Made by a program: the position numbers and the translations under genes. Positions 18,052 through 27,513 of a stretch of 64,000 nt of DNA are shown here, piece by piece; the stretch's first letter is position 1, and every line of letters starts with the position of its first letter. Location: the NCBI RefSeq assembly GCF_009601705.1, contig NZ_CP045687.1, positions 1,958,001 through 2,022,000 on the forward strand, read 5' to 3'. Under the pieces are notes generated by a model. It was not told the origin of the DNA. It worked only from the letters and a program-made list of their open reading frames with translations, and did not search any database. The stretch is from Sulfolobus sp. E5-1-F (GTDB lineage Archaea > Thermoproteota > Thermoprotei_A > Sulfolobales > Sulfolobaceae).

Positions 18052-19385
18052 AATATGTAATAGGAATTGATGACCATGATTCCTACAAGTTTGGATGTAC
18101 TACACATTTTTCTATTATTCTAACCTCCTATTTATATAAAAATCATAGTACTATTTTATTAGACTTACCTTACTTAGTTAGATTAAATCCAAATGTACCT
18201 TGGAAAACAAGAGGCAATGCTAGTATAAAACTCGTTGTCGACTTTAATGGAACAAAGAAAGAGCTAGCGGATATAATTTTCTCGTATTCGGTTAAATATG
18301 CTAAAGATGTTTCACTAGCACTAGAACATGGAAGAAAACCTGGAATAGCAATAATCGAATATGATAAATATAAAACTTTATTCGAAGAACTATATAATTT
18401 CTATACTAAAGCAGTATCGGATATTGTTCCTATAGATTATGCGAAAAATTTCGCAGAAAAAAACGATATAGAAATTAGAGGGGATAGAGGTATTATCGGA
18501 AGTATTGCAGCGTTAGGAATGAGTGGAGACTATACCTATGAATTAATTACTTATAGGAAAAAAGAAAATTGGCTCAAAAAGAGAATGATAAATAAAGACT
18601 CAGTAAAGAAAGTAGATGAAGAGACGTTCCCGCTAACATTTGCAAATTACGATTATATAAATGATGTTCCCCTTATAACTCCACATGGAAGTGATCCAAT
18701 CCTATATGGTATTAGAGGAACTTCCATTGAACATCTACTTAAAGCTATGAAATTGATAGAATCGGATGAAGATATTGATTTTTTCGCGGTGTTTAAGACT
18801 AATCAAAGTACTGATGTTCACTTCCAAAAAATTGGTAACTATTTCTATCAGCAAACTAGGAAAGTCGTAAAAATAAAAAATGTAAGGATACTTGAAGGAG
18901 GAGATGTAATAATTAGGACTACTGATGATGATGTGTTATTCGTGTATAAAGAAACCGGGGAGTTAAACAGTGCAGCTAAACTATTAAAGGAAGGTGACGA
19001 AATAGTAGCTTATGGCGCTATAAAGCCATCCATAGCTTATGGAAAGATCATAGAGCTGGAGAGATTTGAGATATTAAAATTATATGATACACAATTGGTC
19101 AATCCAAAATGCCCCATATGTGGTGGATCTACAAAATCTTTAGGAAAAAATAAGGGATATAAATGTAAAAAATGTAAATATATTATAAATACACATAATA
19201 AGAGTATAAAAAATATAATGAGAAACTTATCATTAGGAATGTATCAAACTAGAGCTTACAGGCATCTTACTAAGCCGATATTCTTAGAACTAGAAAATAA
19301 TAATCAAAGTTTTTATGAAGAGAAAAAGTTCCTAGAGACATTCAGATCAGAATTATACAAGATTAATTATTATTATATTATTTAG
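18048..19385 (+). CDS. tiaS: tRNA(Ile2) 2-agmatinylcytidine synthetase TiaS
   Basis: ATP-dependent enzyme that attaches agmatine to C34 of the CAU anticodon of tRNA-Ile2 so that it reads AUA. The N-terminus MKYVIGIDDHDSYKFGCTTH is the TiaS kinase-like start (IGIDDTDS in most). Middle part GDRGIIGSIAALG; an OB fold around residues 280-350; zinc ribbon CPICGG ... CKKC at about 358-380. The 445 residues are normal. Overlaps the RAM gene by four bases. The last protein gene before the foreign-looking patch at 19.4-20.4 kb. Confidence 0.93.
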   Translation: MKYVIGIDDHDSYKFGCTTHFSIILTSYLYKNHSTILLDLPYLVRLNPNVPWKTRGNASIKLVVDFNGTKKELADIIFSYSVKYAKDVSLALEHGRKPGIAIIEYDKYKTLFEELYNFYTKAVSDIVPIDYAKNFAEKNDIEIRGDRGIIGSIAALGMSGDYTYELITYRKKENWLKKRMINKDSVKKVDEETFPLTFANYDYINDVPLITPHGSDPILYGIRGTSIEHLLKAMKLIESDEDIDFFAVFKTNQSTDVHFQKIGNYFYQQTRKVVKIKNVRILEGGDVIIRTTDDDVLFVYKETGELNSAAKLLKEGDEIVAYGAIKPSIAYGKIIELERFEILKLYDTQLVNPKCPICGGSTKSLGKNKGYKCKKCKYIINTHNKSIKNIMRNLSLGMYQTRAYRHLTKPIFLELENNNQSFYEEKKFLETFRSELYKINYYYII

Positions 19386-19559
19386 TATGATGTTGTTTTA
19401 CGTTGTGTACTACTCCAGTTGGCAGTTGCAAAAAATTCAATGCGTCGGTTTGTCATAGAGAAAAATAATGCACAACTTCACAACACCCTACCCTGCCCCT
19501 CACCGCTTATTTTGACACTATGGAAAACATTTTTTATATTTTCCTTCTTCTCTCTTCAC

Positions 19560-19904
19560 ATGGCTCAAAAAACGCTAATAGCTGTTATCGGTGTTTTGGT
19601 AGCATCCTTTTTATCTCTCTTCTTCTACATTCATATGTCTCAAACCACACAAACAGTTACATCTATCAACTTATCTAATATCAATTTTGCCGTGCCCCCT
19701 CTTCTAATTAATAACACTACCTATACTTATACTGGCAATACTAATAATTTCACTGGCAAAATCATTATACCCAACCAAACATCACCATGGTACATTCAAT
19801 ATCTACCAGAAATAATAATAACTGCCATTGTTGATGCATTTGTTATATCCCTCATCTTATCCCCAACTTTTAGACAGATATTAAGAAGATACCTCAAGCT
19901 GTAA
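19560..19904 (+). CDS. Small membrane protein with two helices and an Asn-rich outer loop
   Basis: From the ATG at 19560 the frame gives 114 residues: helix 1 (TLIAVIGVLVASFLSLFFYI), a loop of about 55 residues with several N-glycosylation sequons (NLS, NNT, NFT, NQT), helix 2 (YLPEIIITAIVDAFVISLIL) and a basic end RQILRRYLKL. The frame is open further upstream from 19419, but that part is not protein-like. It lies in the integrase-relic region and may be element cargo. The product is not recognised. Four closely spaced sequons suggest a glycosylated extracytoplasmic loop. Confidence 0.5.
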   Translation: MAQKTLIAVIGVLVASFLSLFFYIHMSQTTQTVTSINLSNINFAVPPLLINNTTYTYTGNTNNFTGKIIIPNQTSPWYIQYLPEIIITAIVDAFVISLILSPTFRQILRRYLKL

Positions 19905-20174
19905 ACAGTTTTTATGATTTTGTTGAAATAGAAGCGGAAATTTACTCAATTTGCTCTGCGTCATTTTTTCTGTCTATTCATTTTTTACAATAACCTAAAA
20001 CACAAAAGCGGGTTTAGAAAAAACTGTAGTACAGACGTCTGGCCTCCCGACAAATACAAACAAAGTGCTTCTGAAATTTATTTTCACATCACGTACGCAG
20101 TCAATAATTTACTTTTTTTGCACAATTGAGGAATTTTTGCCCCATTCTTTCAATTTCACAACTGTTTATGGCAA

Positions 20175-20215
20175 ATGCCCCATGCTTAAAAGCTTATATC
20201 ACGCAAAAGGGGCAT
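20175..20215 (+). promoter_or_regulatory. int(N) promoter flanked by an inverted repeat
   Basis: ATGCCCC at 20175-20181 and GGGGCAT at 20209-20215 form a perfect 7-bp inverted repeat around a TATA-like GCTTATATC (about 20192-20199). A further GCCCCAT copy is at 20139-20145. The start codon of int(N) at 20225 is about 27-30 bases from the TATA, so the transcript would be nearly leaderless. The repeat could bind a repressor. Confidence 0.45.
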
Positions 20216-20224
20216 AGTTAATAT

Positions 20225-20475
<251 letters not shown>

Positions 20476-20533
20476 TCGAATAAAATAAAGACAAGGATAG
20501 ATTAAAAGTTTTACCCGTTTATATCTCAACTGA

Positions 20534-20556
20534 CACCCCTTTATTTCTCTTGGAGA
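20534..20556 (-). promoter_or_regulatory. ORB-like element 1 (inverted)
   Basis: On the minus strand it reads TCTCCAAGAGAAATAAAGGG followed by GTG. It matches the element at 20709 at most positions, including the AAATAAAGGGGT part. The opposite orientation to the other two elements is the usual arrangement on the two sides of the unwinding region. Confidence 0.75.
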
Positions 20557-20658
20557 TTACTTTAAACTATTCCTTCTTTTTATTATAGAGACTAAGAAAT
20601 ATACATTATACAAAGTGATTATATGCGGATAAAAACTAGAATTTATTGTATCGTAGAA

Positions 20659-20682
20659 TTCTCCAAATGAAATGCTGGGGTA
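20659..20682 (+). promoter_or_regulatory. ORB-like element 2
   Basis: TTCTCCAAATGAAATGCTGG followed by GGTA: it keeps the TCCA arm, the TGAAA arm and the G-string, but is the most divergent of the three copies. Direct orientation, at the right edge of the AT-rich segment. Confidence 0.6.
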
Positions 20683-20708
20683 TCCCTTTATATGATGTTT
20701 AACTTAGA

Positions 20709-20736
20709 TTTTCCAGTGGAAATAAAGGGGTTTTTT
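20709..20736 (+). promoter_or_regulatory. ORB-like element 3
   Basis: Best copy: a TTTCCAGTGGAAA dyad followed by TAAAGGGGTTTTTT, which matches the Sulfolobus ORB consensus with its G-string and T-run. It lies 46-74 bases upstream of the cdc6-1 start, so Orc1/Cdc6 bound here would also be placed to control its own gene. Confidence 0.85.
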
Positions 20737-20794
20737 ACTCCCCGGTTAAATAGCTTACGTCTTAAAAACTGTGTTAGTATAAATGTTACAAAAG

Positions 20795-21988
20795 ATGAGT
20801 GATATAATTGATGAGGTTATTTCTTCATTTAAGACCTCAAGTATCTTTGTAAACAGAGAATATTTAATGCCTGATTATATTCCAGACGAGTTACCACATA
20901 GAGAGGACCAGATAAAGAAAATTGCCAGCATTTTAGCTCCATTATATAGGGAAGAGAAACCCAACAATATCTTCATCTACGGTTTGACTGGAACAGGAAA
21001 GACGGCTGTAGTAAAGTTTGTTCTATCTAAATTACATAAAAAATTTTTTGGAAATTTTAAATATATCTATATTAACACTAGGCAGACAGATACACCATAT
21101 AGAGTATTGGCTGATTTGTTGGAATCATTAGACGTAAAGGTTCCTTTTACTGGACTATCAATAGCTGAGCTTTACAGACGTTTAGTAAAAGCTGTAAGAG
21201 AGTATAATTCACAAGTTGTCATAGTTTTGGATGAGATAGATGCTTTTGTTAAGAAATATAACGACGATATTCTATATAGGTTAAGCAGGATCAATAGTGA
21301 AGTGAATAAGAGTAAAGTTTCGTTTATAGGAATAACTAATGATATTAAGTTTGTAGATCTATTGGACCCTAGAGTTAAAAGTAGCTTAAGCGAAGAAGAG
21401 GTAGTTTTTCCACCTTATAATGCTGAAGAGTTAGAAGATATTTTGACAAAGCGAGCTCAGATGGCATTTAAGCCTGGAGTTTTATCAGATAATGTAATTA
21501 AATTATGTGCAGCATTAGCTGCACGAGAGCACGGAGATGCACGTAGGGCATTAGATCTTTTGAGGGTAGCTGGTGAAATAGCTGAGAGATTGAAGGATTC
21601 TAAGGTTAAAGAAGAGTATGTACATTTAGCTAAGGAAGAAATAGAGAGAGATCGAGTAAGGGACATTATATTAACTCTTCCTTTTCACTCTAAGTTAGTT
21701 CTTACTGCAGTGGCCTCTATGTCTTCTAAAGAGAATGTAGTTTTGACTACTGGTGCTGTATATGAGAGTTATTTGGCTATTTGCAAGAAGTTAGGTGTAG
21801 AACCTATTACACAAAGAAGAGTTAGTGATATTATAAATGAATTAGACATGGTAGGTATATTAACAGCTAAGGTTGTAAATCGAGGTAGATATGGCAAGAC
21901 TAAGGAGATAGGTTTGGCTATTGATAAAAATATAATTGTTAAATCTTTAATAGAAAGTGATAGTAGATTTGCTGATCTCTGGAGTTGA
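20795..21988 (+). CDS. cdc6-1: Origin recognition / initiator protein Orc1/Cdc6-1
   Basis: Initiator ATPase that binds ORB elements and loads MCM. AAA+ module with Walker [11 protein letters not shown] (about residue 62), Walker [12 protein letters not shown] (about 145), sensor 1 FIGITND and sensor 2 [11 protein letters not shown], then a C-terminal winged helix (about 285-397) with the wing around [14 protein letters not shown]. Starts [12 protein letters not shown]; an ATG four codons upstream (20783) is an alternative. Adjacent to the origin it presumably acts on. Overlaps the next gene by 32 bp. Confidence 0.96.
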   Translation: MSDIIDEVISSFKTSSIFVNREYLMPDYIPDELPHREDQIKKIASILAPLYREEKPNNIFIYGLTGTGKTAVVKFVLSKLHKKFFGNFKYIYINTRQTDTPYRVLADLLESLDVKVPFTGLSIAELYRRLVKAVREYNSQVVIVLDEIDAFVKKYNDDILYRLSRINSEVNKSKVSFIGITNDIKFVDLLDPRVKSSLSEEEVVFPPYNAEELEDILTKRAQMAFKPGVLSDNVIKLCAALAAREHGDARRALDLLRVAGEIAERLKDSKVKEEYVHLAKEEIERDRVRDIILTLPFHSKLVLTAVASMSSKENVVLTTGAVYESYLAICKKLGVEPITQRRVSDIINELDMVGILTAKVVNRGRYGKTKEIGLAIDKNIIVKSLIESDSRFADLWS

Positions 21989-22508
21989 TGACGGTTATTT
22001 TCCATTATCATATAAGGGAGGAAAAGGCAAAACTGCATTAGTTGTAGTTACTTTTTACGATTATGACCTGATTGATTTAGACTGGGGTCTAATAACTGTT
22101 GATGGAAATGACGCTACTTATGTTCTGAAGCAGTTGAAAAAAGGTGATATTCTTATTTTAGATGGTGTAATATTTGCTGGTTTCAACTATATTGTACCTT
22201 ATTCTGATAACATGATTTTCTTTTATTCTAAGATGCCGAAGGTAGATCTGATTAAAAATGCTCTTATGAAGCACTTCCAGACTGATACGGAAAGAGTGAG
22301 AGAGATACTCTACGTTTTAAATAATCTTAAACAAATTCCCACAAAGAGGGGAAACGTTTTCCTTTATTCTACAGTCGAATTAAGCCTAGCTAAATCGATT
22401 ATAGAGAAATATCAAATTTATTCGAAAATACCGGAGTTGTTGAGGAGTGCACATGTAATTGCAAGTAGTCTGGGAAGGTTTTTATCGCGTTATAAGAAAA
22501 CAATATAA
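21957..22508 (+). CDS. DUF99 family protein (endonuclease V-like, proposed endonuclease dU)
   Basis: 183 residues. Family landmarks are [12 protein letters not shown] near the start (two acidic residues), [25 protein letters not shown]-like [15 protein letters not shown], and [21 protein letters not shown]99 proteins share the endonuclease V/RNase H-like fold and have been proposed to cut DNA containing deaminated bases. GTG start within the end of cdc6-1; a TTG at 21969 is possible. The coupling with the initiator gene suggests a replication or repair link, which is inference. Confidence 0.75.
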   Translation: MIVDLLISGVDDGYFPLSYKGGKGKTALVVVTFYDYDLIDLDWGLITVDGNDATYVLKQLKKGDILILDGVIFAGFNYIVPYSDNMIFFYSKMPKVDLIKNALMKHFQTDTERVREILYVLNNLKQIPTKRGNVFLYSTVELSLAKSIIEKYQIYSKIPELLRSAHVIASSLGRFLSRYKKTI

Positions 22509-22514
22509 AAAATT

Positions 22515-23033
22515 TTACTTATCTGTACCTACTATCTCTCTTAATCTTTGATCTCCATGAATATCTAAGATGTACTTATATACAGGTTCCGGAACTAGCT
22601 CACTCCAATTATCGTTTAGGATTATAAGACGTCTAATATAAGTTGAGTTATACTTTTCTCTATTAAAAGCTGGAGGAATCTCTACTTTATATCCGGCTTC
22701 TTTGAATATTCTAACTACTAGCGGATTTCTGGCAAATACGACTTCAAATTTAGGGGTATAAGTACTTACATAATGTGCCCAAATGTTATTCATTAAAATA
22801 TCTGGCATTGGTATTATAAATATTCTAGACAAATCTATCCCACTATACTTAAGAGAATTTCTTATCATTTCTACTCTTTCTCCTGCGGTAAATGGATTGG
22901 TTACTGTGTGACTTTCTTGTGAACTACCTACTAAAATTATTAACTCGTCAACTCTCTCTAAGCTCCACTTGATTACATTTAAATGACCTAGATGGAATGG
23001 CTGAAATCTCCCTGGGTATAACCCTCTAGGCAT
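22515..23033 (-). CDS. nadM: Nicotinamide-nucleotide adenylyltransferase
   Basis: Joins NMN and ATP to NAD in the archaeal NadM family. [18 protein letters not shown] carries the nucleotidyltransferase HxGH motif, and the C-terminal NSTYIRRLI corresponds to the ISTxxxR motif. 172 residues, normal length. The start lies 46 bp inside the end of the upstream SAM-hydroxide adenosyltransferase gene, so the two are translationally linked. Confidence 0.94.
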   Translation of the reverse strand: MPRGLYPGRFQPFHLGHLNVIKWSLERVDELIILVGSSQESHTVTNPFTAGERVEMIRNSLKYSGIDLSRIFIIPMPDILMNNIWAHYVSTYTPKFEVVFARNPLVVRIFKEAGYKVEIPPAFNREKYNSTYIRRLIILNDNWSELVPEPVYKYILDIHGDQRLREIVGTDK

Positions 23034-23824
23034 ATCTCATCACCTTCTCTAACGTTTAATTTATCTTTTGCACTCCCTTTATTAATTCCTATTTCGACCA
23101 TAAAATAACCGTTGAAGTAGATTAACAGCTCGTTTTCCATTCCGTAACCGAATGTTTTCACAAATCTACATTTATATTTAGAGTTATTTACCTTTATCTC
23201 TACGTTTTGACCATATTTGAAGTTATTTAGTAAAACTTCTTTAGGTATACTAGTTGCTATATTTCCAAAATGGTCTACATAAAGGATCTTTCCACAAATT
23301 TCATTCCCTAACGATTTATAGGTAAAATCTAATTTTGTAAGATCTTCGTATCTTAGCTGGTTTCCGAATATATCAGGTTCTACTCCAATTGAGATAAGAG
23401 CAGCAGCTACGGAGAAGATATCTCTACCATGGAAAGTATTCGAAATTGTTTTAGCTAAATATAGTTTCTCATTTTGTATCTCTATTATTTTTATTATTTT
23501 CTCAGAAGCTATAGCTGGGTATAACACACCATTATCTGGACCTATAAATACATAATTTTTTGTTTTTATTATTAAGGGTCTTCTGTTAGTACCTACCCCT
23601 GGATCTATAACCACAAGAAATATTGTATTTTTAGGAAAATATTTGTAAGATGTATATAATAGATATGCACCAGCAATCAGATTAAAAGGTTTGCTATTTC
23701 CAGTTATATATGTGATTTTGGCCTCTGGATTTATTTTCCTTATTACTGCCTCCATTACCCCATTATAGTTATCATTAAGCCCAAAATCAGTAAGTATTGC
23801 TATTTGACCTGAAATTCGCTTCAT
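22988..23824 (-). CDS. SAM hydroxide adenosyltransferase (DUF62)
   Basis: DUF62 enzymes hydrolyse S-adenosylmethionine to adenosine and methionine with water as nucleophile; they are relatives of fluorinase and chlorinase. Motifs: [42 protein letters not shown] and [13 protein letters not shown]; the C-terminal domain carries [12 protein letters not shown]. The ATG at 23824 (MKRISGQ) is preferred over a TTG at 23833. About 278 residues. It overlaps the CYTH gene upstream and nadM downstream, forming a compact three-gene operon. Confidence 0.9.
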   Translation of the reverse strand: MKRISGQIAILTDFGLNDNYNGVMEAVIRKINPEAKITYITGNSKPFNLIAGAYLLYTSYKYFPKNTIFLVVIDPGVGTNRRPLIIKTKNYVFIGPDNGVLYPAIASEKIIKIIEIQNEKLYLAKTISNTFHGRDIFSVAAALISIGVEPDIFGNQLRYEDLTKLDFTYKSLGNEICGKILYVDHFGNIATSIPKEVLLNNFKYGQNVEIKVNNSKYKCRFVKTFGYGMENELLIYFNGYFMVEIGINKGSAKDKLNVREGDEICLEGYTQGDFSHSI

Positions 23825-24347
23825 ATTTATCAATTAGTAACTCTAGATAAGATTTTGTCGTTAACTTTCCTTTTATCTCATATTTTCTAATGAAGTTAGA
23901 AGTATAGTTCTGGATCTCTTGATCACTAATTTCATTAATGGCTTCTATTTCTATGAACTGCCCCAGGTTCTCGACTGAATCTAACGATATAATAAATGAT
24001 TTATCTAAGTAATTTATTCTAGTCTTTTTGATAGTTATAACAGGATAAAATCCTATTTTCCCCAGAAGTTCAATTGTTTTATTAAGGTCATTTACAATTA
24101 TAGATATTTCTTCTCGAGCTTTTAATGACGAGTGTAATTTAGGCCCCTTATATGTAAGCTCTATTCCTTTAGTATTAACCCTTATTCTAACTGCTTCATC
24201 AGTTATTTTGAAATTTCGGTAAACATAATTAAAATAAATATCTTCTTGTTTTTCTATATCCAATAATTTTAGTTCTTTTTCCAATGACTCTTTTAGCTCG
24301 TTTAATGATGGGTATTCAACTACTATTTTAACCTCTTTTTCGATCAT
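23787..24347 (-). CDS. CYTH-domain protein (class IV adenylate cyclase / triphosphatase family)
   Basis: Begins [10 protein letters not shown] with the ExExK signature that binds triphosphate in the CYTH superfamily, followed by [18 protein letters not shown] and an [11 protein letters not shown] strand, as in archaeal CyaB-like proteins. 186 residues. The likely activity is hydrolysis or cyclisation of a triphosphorylated substrate; which one is not decided by sequence. The longer frame to 24398 lies in the divergent neighbour's coding sequence and lacks family similarity. The start is only 10 bases from that of the divergent methyltransferase. Confidence 0.85.
   Translation of the reverse strand: MIEKEVKIVVEYPSLNELKESLEKELKLLDIEKQEDIYFNYVYRNFKITDEAVRIRVNTKGIELTYKGPKLHSSLKAREEISIIVNDLNKTIELLGKIGFYPVITIKKTRINYLDKSFIISLDSVENLGQFIEIEAINEISDQEIQNYTSNFIRKYEIKGKLTTKSYLELLIDKYEANFRSNSNTY
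24324..24331 (+). promoter_or_regulatory. TATA box of the Trm4-like gene, inside the CYTH coding sequence
   Basis: TATTTTAA centred about 30 bases before the ATG at 24358, which would give an almost leaderless transcript. It lies within the first codons of the divergent CYTH gene. Confidence 0.5.
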
Positions 24348-24357
24348 TATTTCTCTG

Positions 24358-25377
24358 ATGGAAAATCGCATAGCGAGATATTTAAGTGAACATGCCAATT
24401 TGTTTCATATTTCTCCTAGCTATAATGCTAAAAGATTAGCCTCTAAATATGGATTTTTAGATTATATGATAGAGCGATATTTGAATATGTTTAGTAATAA
24501 AGAAGAATTAGAAGAATATCTAAATTCTTGTAGTTTTCCTTTAAAAAAGAGTATTAGATGTAATACACTAAGAATTAATTGCAAAAAATTGGAAGAGATG
24601 ATGCTAGATAAAGGATTTATTTTGGAAAAAGTCAAATGGCTTCAACATGGTTATATAATTAAAAAAACTCCACCTAAGCCATCTCTAGGTTCTACACTGG
24701 AGTATCTTATGGGATATTATCATATTCAAGGGCTAGCTTCTATGGTGCCAGCATACGTTCTAAATCCCTTACAAGATGATTTTGTTTTAGATATGGCTGC
24801 AGCACCAGGCGGGAAAACTACACAATTATCTCAAATAATGCAAAATAAAGGTTTGGTAGTAGCAGTTGAGAAAAAACGCAATAGAATTAGATCTCTTCTC
24901 AGTAATGTTAATAGGTTAGGAGCAGAAAATGTTATACTAATTAAAACCGATGTATCAAACTTAAGAAAAATAAATAAATTTCAATTCGATAGAATCTTAT
25001 TAGATGCACCTTGTAGCGGTGAAGGATTAATACAAAGGGATCCTACTAGACGATATAAAACCACAATGGATGACTTAAGAGATTTTGCATATTTGCAGTT
25101 ATCTCTAATCGAAATAGCATATGAACTCTTGAAAGAGGGTGGTTATATTGTTTATTCAACATGCAGTGTGGCACCGGAAGAGGACGAATTAATTGTTAAT
25201 TTCGCCATCGAAGAGTTAGGTATGAAAACTATAAGTGTAGAAGGATATCCTGCTTCTAATGGATACGTAGAGTATTATAATACTAGATTTAATAATGATG
25301 TGAAGAATTGTTTAAGATTTTTTCCTCATATACAAGGTACTGAAGGGTTTTTCCTATGCCTTTTAAAGAAGGAATAA
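24358..25377 (+). CDS. RNA m5C methyltransferase, NOL1/NOP2/Sun family (Trm4-like)
   Basis: SAM-dependent RNA cytosine-C5 methyltransferase. Motif [15 protein letters not shown], motif [11 protein letters not shown] with one cysteine and motif [12 protein letters not shown] with the second, the two-cysteine hallmark of this family. 339 residues; N-terminal part is a short RNA-binding extension. It overlaps nothing upstream; the next gene starts three bases after its stop and encodes a PUA-like protein, a usual partner type. Confidence 0.92.
   Translation: MENRIARYLSEHANLFHISPSYNAKRLASKYGFLDYMIERYLNMFSNKEELEEYLNSCSFPLKKSIRCNTLRINCKKLEEMMLDKGFILEKVKWLQHGYIIKKTPPKPSLGSTLEYLMGYYHIQGLASMVPAYVLNPLQDDFVLDMAAAPGGKTTQLSQIMQNKGLVVAVEKKRNRIRSLLSNVNRLGAENVILIKTDVSNLRKINKFQFDRILLDAPCSGEGLIQRDPTRRYKTTMDDLRDFAYLQLSLIEIAYELLKEGGYIVYSTCSVAPEEDELIVNFAIEELGMKTISVEGYPASNGYVEYYNTRFNNDVKNCLRFFPHIQGTEGFFLCLLKKE
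24378..24386 (-). promoter_or_regulatory. TATA box of the CYTH operon, inside the Trm4-like coding sequence
   Basis: On the minus strand CTTAAATAT, centred about 35 bases before the CYTH start codon and lying in codons 7-10 of the divergent gene. It predicts a leader of under ten bases. Confidence 0.5.
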
Positions 25378-25379
25378 GG

Positions 25380-25904
25380 ATGAGTTTTAGTGAAGTTAAA
25401 ATAGATGAGGTTAAACCTAAACTTGAGATTATTTTCTCAAGATATGGTTGTTTAAATAAGTTAAGTACATTTATACTTAACAAATCGTTCTATGAACTTA
25501 AAGGAAAATATAATCAACTGTTTATGCTAGCTAATAATGTAAATAATATCCGTTTATCGGAGTTCCTAAGTAGTCTATTAAGTAAAGGTTTTCATCCATA
25601 TTCCGTTGGTACGCCAATAATTATTTATGATAAGTCTGAGATCTTGCCTACTTTAGCTTTTGGAAGATATTTAGCTGAGATGTGTGAGAATAAGTTAGTA
25701 ATATCAGATTACAATTTGATATATAAGATTATATATAAAAGACCTATATATATTAATTCTATGTATAATTATAATAATGATGTGATAATTGTAGATAAAA
25801 TGAGCAATTTTATAGCATACGCAAAGGTTAAAAATAGGAAGAGAGGAGTGTATGAGGTAATACCAGTTAAAGATATAGGATGGTATTTAAGGCGCGGTGG
25901 ATAA
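25380..25904 (+). CDS. PUA-like RNA-binding protein, Nip7-like arrangement
   Basis: 174 residues starting MSFSEVKIDEV. Residues 1-95 are an alpha/beta domain (YNQLFMLANNVN, GTPIIIYDKSEILPTLAFGRYLAEM); the C-terminal part (about 105-174) has a PUA-like core, YNNDVIIVDKMSNFIAYAKV and ending VKDIGWYLRRGG. The order resembles Nip7, a ribosome-assembly protein. It follows the m5C methyltransferase by two bases and probably helps that enzyme bind RNA. The family call is tentative. Confidence 0.5.
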   Translation: MSFSEVKIDEVKPKLEIIFSRYGCLNKLSTFILNKSFYELKGKYNQLFMLANNVNNIRLSEFLSSLLSKGFHPYSVGTPIIIYDKSEILPTLAFGRYLAEMCENKLVISDYNLIYKIIYKRPIYINSMYNYNNDVIIVDKMSNFIAYAKVKNRKRGVYEVIPVKDIGWYLRRGG

Positions 25905-25960
25905 ATATAAAAATTAGAAAGTAGAGGTATATGTCTAGTATAAATGTCTGGTGGTAATAG

Positions 25961-26935
25961 ATGTCAAATGAAGTTGAGCAGAAAAAGAGTGTAAAAACAA
26001 TTAATGATTTACCTGGAATTAGCCAGACTGTAATTAACAAGCTAATAGAAGCTGGTTACTCTTCCCTTGAAACCTTAGCCGTTGCATCTCCACAAGATCT
26101 GAGTGTAGCAGCTGGTATTCCGCTGTCTACAGCGCAAAAGATAATTAAAGAAGCTAGAGACGCATTAGATATAAGGTTTAAGACGGCTTTAGAAGTCAAA
26201 AAAGAGCGAATGAACGTTAAGAAAATATCTACCGGTAGTCAAGCATTAGACGGTCTTTTAGGTGGGGGTATAGAAACTAGGACTATGACTGAATTTTTCG
26301 GCGAATTTGGGTCTGGTAAGACGCAACTATGTCATCAGTTAAGTGTTAATGTACAATTACCACTTGAGAAAGGTGGCTTATCTGGTAAAGCAGTTTATAT
26401 AGACACTGAAGGTACTTTTAGGTGGGAAAGAATTGAAAATATGGCTAAAGCTCTAGGATTAGATATTGATAATGTGATGAATAATATATATTATATAAGA
26501 GCGATAAATACAGATCACCAAATAGCTATTGTTGATGATTTGCAAGAGTTAGTCAGTAAAGATCCTTCAATTAAATTAATTGTTGTAGATTCTGTAACTT
26601 CTCATTTTAGGGCAGAATACCCTGGAAGAGAAAATTTAGCTATAAGGCAACAGAAGCTTAACAAACACTTACATCAATTAACCAGACTTGCAGAGGTTTA
26701 TGATATTGCAGTGATTATAACTAATCAAGTAATGGCTAGGCCAGATATGTTTTATGGAGATCCCACCGTAGCAGTTGGTGGTCACACCCTTTATCACGTA
26801 CCGGGGATAAGAATTCAGCTTAAAAAGAGCAGAGGAAATAGAAGGATAGCGAGAGTTGTTGACGCTCCGCATTTACCAGAAGGAGAAGTAGTGTTTGCAT
26901 TAACTGAAGAAGGAATAAGGGACGCCGAAGAGTAA
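25961..26935 (+). CDS. radA: DNA repair and recombination protein RadA
   Basis: Archaeal RecA/Rad51 recombinase forming filaments on single-stranded DNA. N-terminal helix-hairpin-helix domain ([16 protein letters not shown] ... [12 protein letters not shown]), polymerisation motif around FKTA, Walker [10 protein letters not shown] (about residues 114-122), Walker [12 protein letters not shown], and the L2 region [14 protein letters not shown]. 324 residues, the length of the S. solfataricus protein, which it resembles closely. Confidence 0.98.
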   Translation: MSNEVEQKKSVKTINDLPGISQTVINKLIEAGYSSLETLAVASPQDLSVAAGIPLSTAQKIIKEARDALDIRFKTALEVKKERMNVKKISTGSQALDGLLGGGIETRTMTEFFGEFGSGKTQLCHQLSVNVQLPLEKGGLSGKAVYIDTEGTFRWERIENMAKALGLDIDNVMNNIYYIRAINTDHQIAIVDDLQELVSKDPSIKLIVVDSVTSHFRAEYPGRENLAIRQQKLNKHLHQLTRLAEVYDIAVIITNQVMARPDMFYGDPTVAVGGHTLYHVPGIRIQLKKSRGNRRIARVVDAPHLPEGEVVFALTEEGIRDAEE

Positions 26936-26974
26936 AAGTTAATATTTTATGTGTCAGTGAATAATATTTTACTT

Positions 26975-27490
26975 ATGAATGTTTTATGGGCGCCATGGAG
27001 AGCTAAGTATATATCTGAAACCAGCAAGGCGAAACAAGACGAATGCTTATTTTGTAGAGTAATAAAAGAAGAGAACGACGAACAAAATTACGTAGTATAT
27101 AGGGGAAAACATGCTTTCATAATACTTAATGCATTTCCTTATAATACTGCACATGTAATGGTCGTCCCTTATAGGCATATCCCTTCAATTGAGCTTTTAA
27201 GTAACGATGAAGCATTAGACATATTTAATTTAACTAGTGTCGCAATAAAAGCTATAAGAGAAATTTATACTCCAGATGGTTTCAACATAGGTGTAAATAT
27301 AGGCAGAGTCGCTGGAGCGGGTATAGAAGCTCACATGCATGTGCATATTGTACCAAGATGGAATGGTGATTCCAATTTTATGCCAGTTATTTTTAATACT
27401 AAGGTTATGCCGGAGACACTTGGAGATACGTTTAAAAAATTAAATGCAAAAATTAATGAGATTATGAAGAAGCCCTCGAAATCTGAGTAA
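26975..27490 (+). CDS. HIT-family nucleotide hydrolase
   Basis: Starts [13 protein letters not shown], a common start of archaeal HIT proteins; a GTG at 26951 would add eight residues. A CLFC pair lies near residue 25, the nucleotide-binding strand [19 protein letters not shown] follows, and the catalytic triad is [10 protein letters not shown]. Members cleave dinucleoside polyphosphates or nucleoside phosphoramidates. It lies 39 bases after radA; substrate undecided. Confidence 0.88.
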   Translation: MNVLWAPWRAKYISETSKAKQDECLFCRVIKEENDEQNYVVYRGKHAFIILNAFPYNTAHVMVVPYRHIPSIELLSNDEALDIFNLTSVAIKAIREIYTPDGFNIGVNIGRVAGAGIEAHMHVHIVPRWNGDSNFMPVIFNTKVMPETLGDTFKKLNAKINEIMKKPSKSE

Positions 27491-27513
27491 TTGATGAAGG
27501 CAGGGTTTTACGG

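Larger units (their letters stand above)
20476..20782 (+). other. Replication origin of the oriC1 type (cdc6-1 linked)
   Basis: The region between tRNA-Ala and cdc6-1 carries three origin-recognition-box-like elements: one inverted on the left and two direct on the right, flanking an AT-rich stretch (about 20557-20658) suited to unwinding. Each has a TCCA-centred arm and a G-string (GGGGT), as in Sulfolobus ORBs bound by Orc1/Cdc6. The placement immediately upstream of cdc6-1 is that of oriC1 in other Sulfolobales. I cannot show activity from sequence. Confidence 0.85.

Noticed and set aside
19386-20224. Search for int(C) and a second copy of the tRNA-Ala 3' half
   Set aside because: No stretch matching the TTCAAATCCCGG region or a catalytic recombinase domain was found here, so the left boundary of the element is not claimed.
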